The notes beneath the pieces were generated by a model that worked only from the letters and a program-made list of their open reading frames with translations, did not search any database and was not told the origin of the DNA. From Mesopusillimonas faecipullorum (GTDB taxonomy: Bacteria > Pseudomonadota > Gammaproteobacteria > Burkholderiales > Burkholderiaceae_B): a stretch of DNA of 64,000 nt. Both the position numbers and the translations under genes were made by a program. The stretch lies in assembly GCF_020539505.1 (NCBI RefSeq), contig NZ_JACDXW010000007.1, positions 1 through 64,000 of the forward strand, read 5' to 3'. This document shows, one piece after another, positions 62,870 to 64,000 of this stretch; within the stretch, counting starts at the first letter, position 1; each line of letters opens with the position of its first letter.

Positions 62870-64000
62870 TCAGACCGCCAGCAAGGGCTTCAGATATTTT
62901 CCTGTGTGGCTGGCGGGGTTTTCGGCGATATCTTCCGGGGTGCCTTGAGCCACGATCACGCCTCCGCCCTGGCCGCCTTCCGGGCCCATGTCTATGACCC
63001 AATCCGCTGTTTTGATGACGTCCAGGTTGTGTTCGATGATAAGCACGGTATTGCCTTGGTCAACCAGGCGACGCAGTACTTCCAGCAGCAAGGCAATATC
63101 GTGAAAATGCAGGCCGGTAGTGGGTTCATCCAGCACGTACAAGGTACGGCCGGTGCCGCGCCGGGAGAGCTCTTGCGACAGCTTGACGCGTTGGGCCTCG
63201 CCGCCTGATAGCGTGGTGGCGCTTTGCCCCAGCCGCAGGTAAGAAAGCCCCACGTCTTGCAAGGTCTGCAGCTTGCGTGCAATGGTAGGCACGGCCTCGA
63301 AGTTATGCAGCGCTTGCTCTACGGTCAGCTCCAGCACTTCGCTGATGTTGCGGCCTCGGTAACGGATATCCAGGGTTTCGCGGTTGTAGCGTTTACCGCC
63401 ACAGACGTCGCAGGGAATATACATATCCGGCAGGAAGTGCATTTCGACCTTGACTACCCCATCGCCTTGGCAGGCTTCGCAGCGCCCGCCTTTGACGTTG
63501 AAGGAGAAGCGTCCCGGGTCGTAGCCGCGTGCGCGGGATTCAGGTACCTCGGCGAACAGATCGCGTATGGGGCCGAACAAGCCGGTATAGGTGGCGGGGT
63601 TGCTACGGGGCGTGCGCCCGATGGGGCTTTGGTCGACGCTGATGATCTTGTCGAACAGCGAGAGCCCCTCGATGCTGGCGTAGGGGGCAGGTTCGGCCTG
63701 GCTGCGATGCAGAGCATGCGCCATGACGTTGACCAGCGTGTCATTGACCAAAGTAGACTTGCCTGAGCCCGATACACCCGCCACACAGACCAGCCTGCCA
63801 ACGGGCACGGCCAGGTCCACAGACTTCAGGTTGTTGCCGGTGCAGCCCGTCAAACGCAGCCAGTCCCCTTCCGGCGTAACGGGACGGCGCTCGGGGATGG
63901 CGATGCGCAGGGCGCCGCCTAGATATCGCCCTGTGAGGGAATCGGGGTCGGCGGCCAATTGCTCGGGGGTGCCGTGGGCGACGATCTGTCCGCCGTGCTC
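62870..64000 (-). CDS. uvrA: Excinuclease ABC subunit A, C-terminal part
   Basis: Damage-recognition ATPase of nucleotide excision repair; the frame is open to the right edge, so roughly the last 376 residues of about 950 are present. Second nucleotide-binding domain: Walker [12 protein letters not shown], zinc module [20 protein letters not shown] ... CDVC, ABC signature [15 protein letters not shown] and Walker [13 protein letters not shown]. Ends LKPLLAV, a normal UvrA terminus. Confidence 0.95.
   Translation of the reverse strand, partial: EHGGQIVAHGTPEQLAADPDSLTGRYLGGALRIAIPERRPVTPEGDWLRLTGCTGNNLKSVDLAVPVGRLVCVAGVSGSGKSTLVNDTLVNVMAHALHRSQAEPAPYASIEGLSLFDKIISVDQSPIGRTPRSNPATYTGLFGPIRDLFAEVPESRARGYDPGRFSFNVKGGRCEACQGDGVVKVEMHFLPDMYIPCDVCGGKRYNRETLDIRYRGRNISEVLELTVEQALHNFEAVPTIARKLQTLQDVGLSYLRLGQSATTLSGGEAQRVKLSQELSRRGTGRTLYVLDEPTTGLHFHDIALLLEVLRRLVDQGNTVLIIEHNLDVIKTADWVIDMGPEGGQGGGVIVAQGTPEDIAENPASHTGKYLKPLLAV

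Overview
The window looks like chromosomal DNA of a betaproteobacterium in Burkholderiales, most likely Alcaligenaceae. This rests on protein flavour (long-form LeuA, Mg-type HemB, CcsB/ResB cytochrome maturation, birA next to coaX) and on gene order: rplQ - cutA - dsbD - hemB - engB - cytochrome c - resB - ccsB - lysA - lptM - cyaY - mrcA - aroK - aroB - dgt. Almost all of it is core housekeeping content. A few accessory modules sit in the joints between conserved blocks. I see no tRNA, rRNA, CRISPR array, phage or origin.

Region by region. (1) 1-5.7 kb: the end of an IS3-like element that has cut off the C-terminus of a DedA-rhodanese gene, cytochrome b561, a DUF4239 membrane protein, dsbA, a SPOR-domain protein and argS. 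(2) 5.8-9.5 kb: a 1245-residue RHS-repeat protein with an N-terminal export-type segment and a C-terminal DUF2235 (Tle1-like) hydrolase domain. No immunity or secretion genes are nearby, which makes it the most unusual gene here. (3) 9.7-14.9 kb: a DUF1840 protein; leuA, preceded by a leucine-rich leader peptide and competing hairpins; the bfd/bfr iron-storage pair, with a Fur-like box over the bfd start; and two unrecognised membrane proteins. (4) 15-31 kb: prfC, rhlE, a lemA-TPM-TPM trio, the cell-wall/lipoate cluster dacC-dat-DUF493-lipB, birA-coaX, a short SPOR-anchor remnant, galU, waaC-waaA, lipA, a CusF-like protein and an orphan response regulator. (5) 32.4-41.3 kb: the spc and alpha ribosomal operons, rplN to rplQ, including secY, infA, rpmJ and rpoA. 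The S10 operon is not upstream. (6) 41.4-47.6 kb: an esterase-like hydrolase, cutA-dsbD, and a two-component flavin monooxygenase pair followed by an AraC-type regulator, with a 20-bp-period direct repeat at its promoter. (7) 47.6-64 kb: hemB-engB, a Tat-exported beta-carbonic anhydrase, a diheme cytochrome c with the resB-ccsB assembly pair, lysA-lptM, cyaY, mrcA, aroK-aroB-dgt, a DUF533 protein and the C-terminal third of uvrA.

Several genes work together. DsbA and DsbD supply and isomerise or reduce periplasmic thiols, and reduced thiols are needed for haem attachment by ResB-CcsB to the neighbouring cytochrome c. HemB feeds haem synthesis. Bfd releases iron stored in Bfr. DacC, MrcA, Dat and LysA serve peptidoglycan and its precursors. 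WaaC, WaaA and GalU serve LPS and sugar-nucleotide supply. LipB and LipA build lipoyl groups. Start codons were chosen by family length and visible ribosome-binding sites, and uncertain ones are noted per entry.
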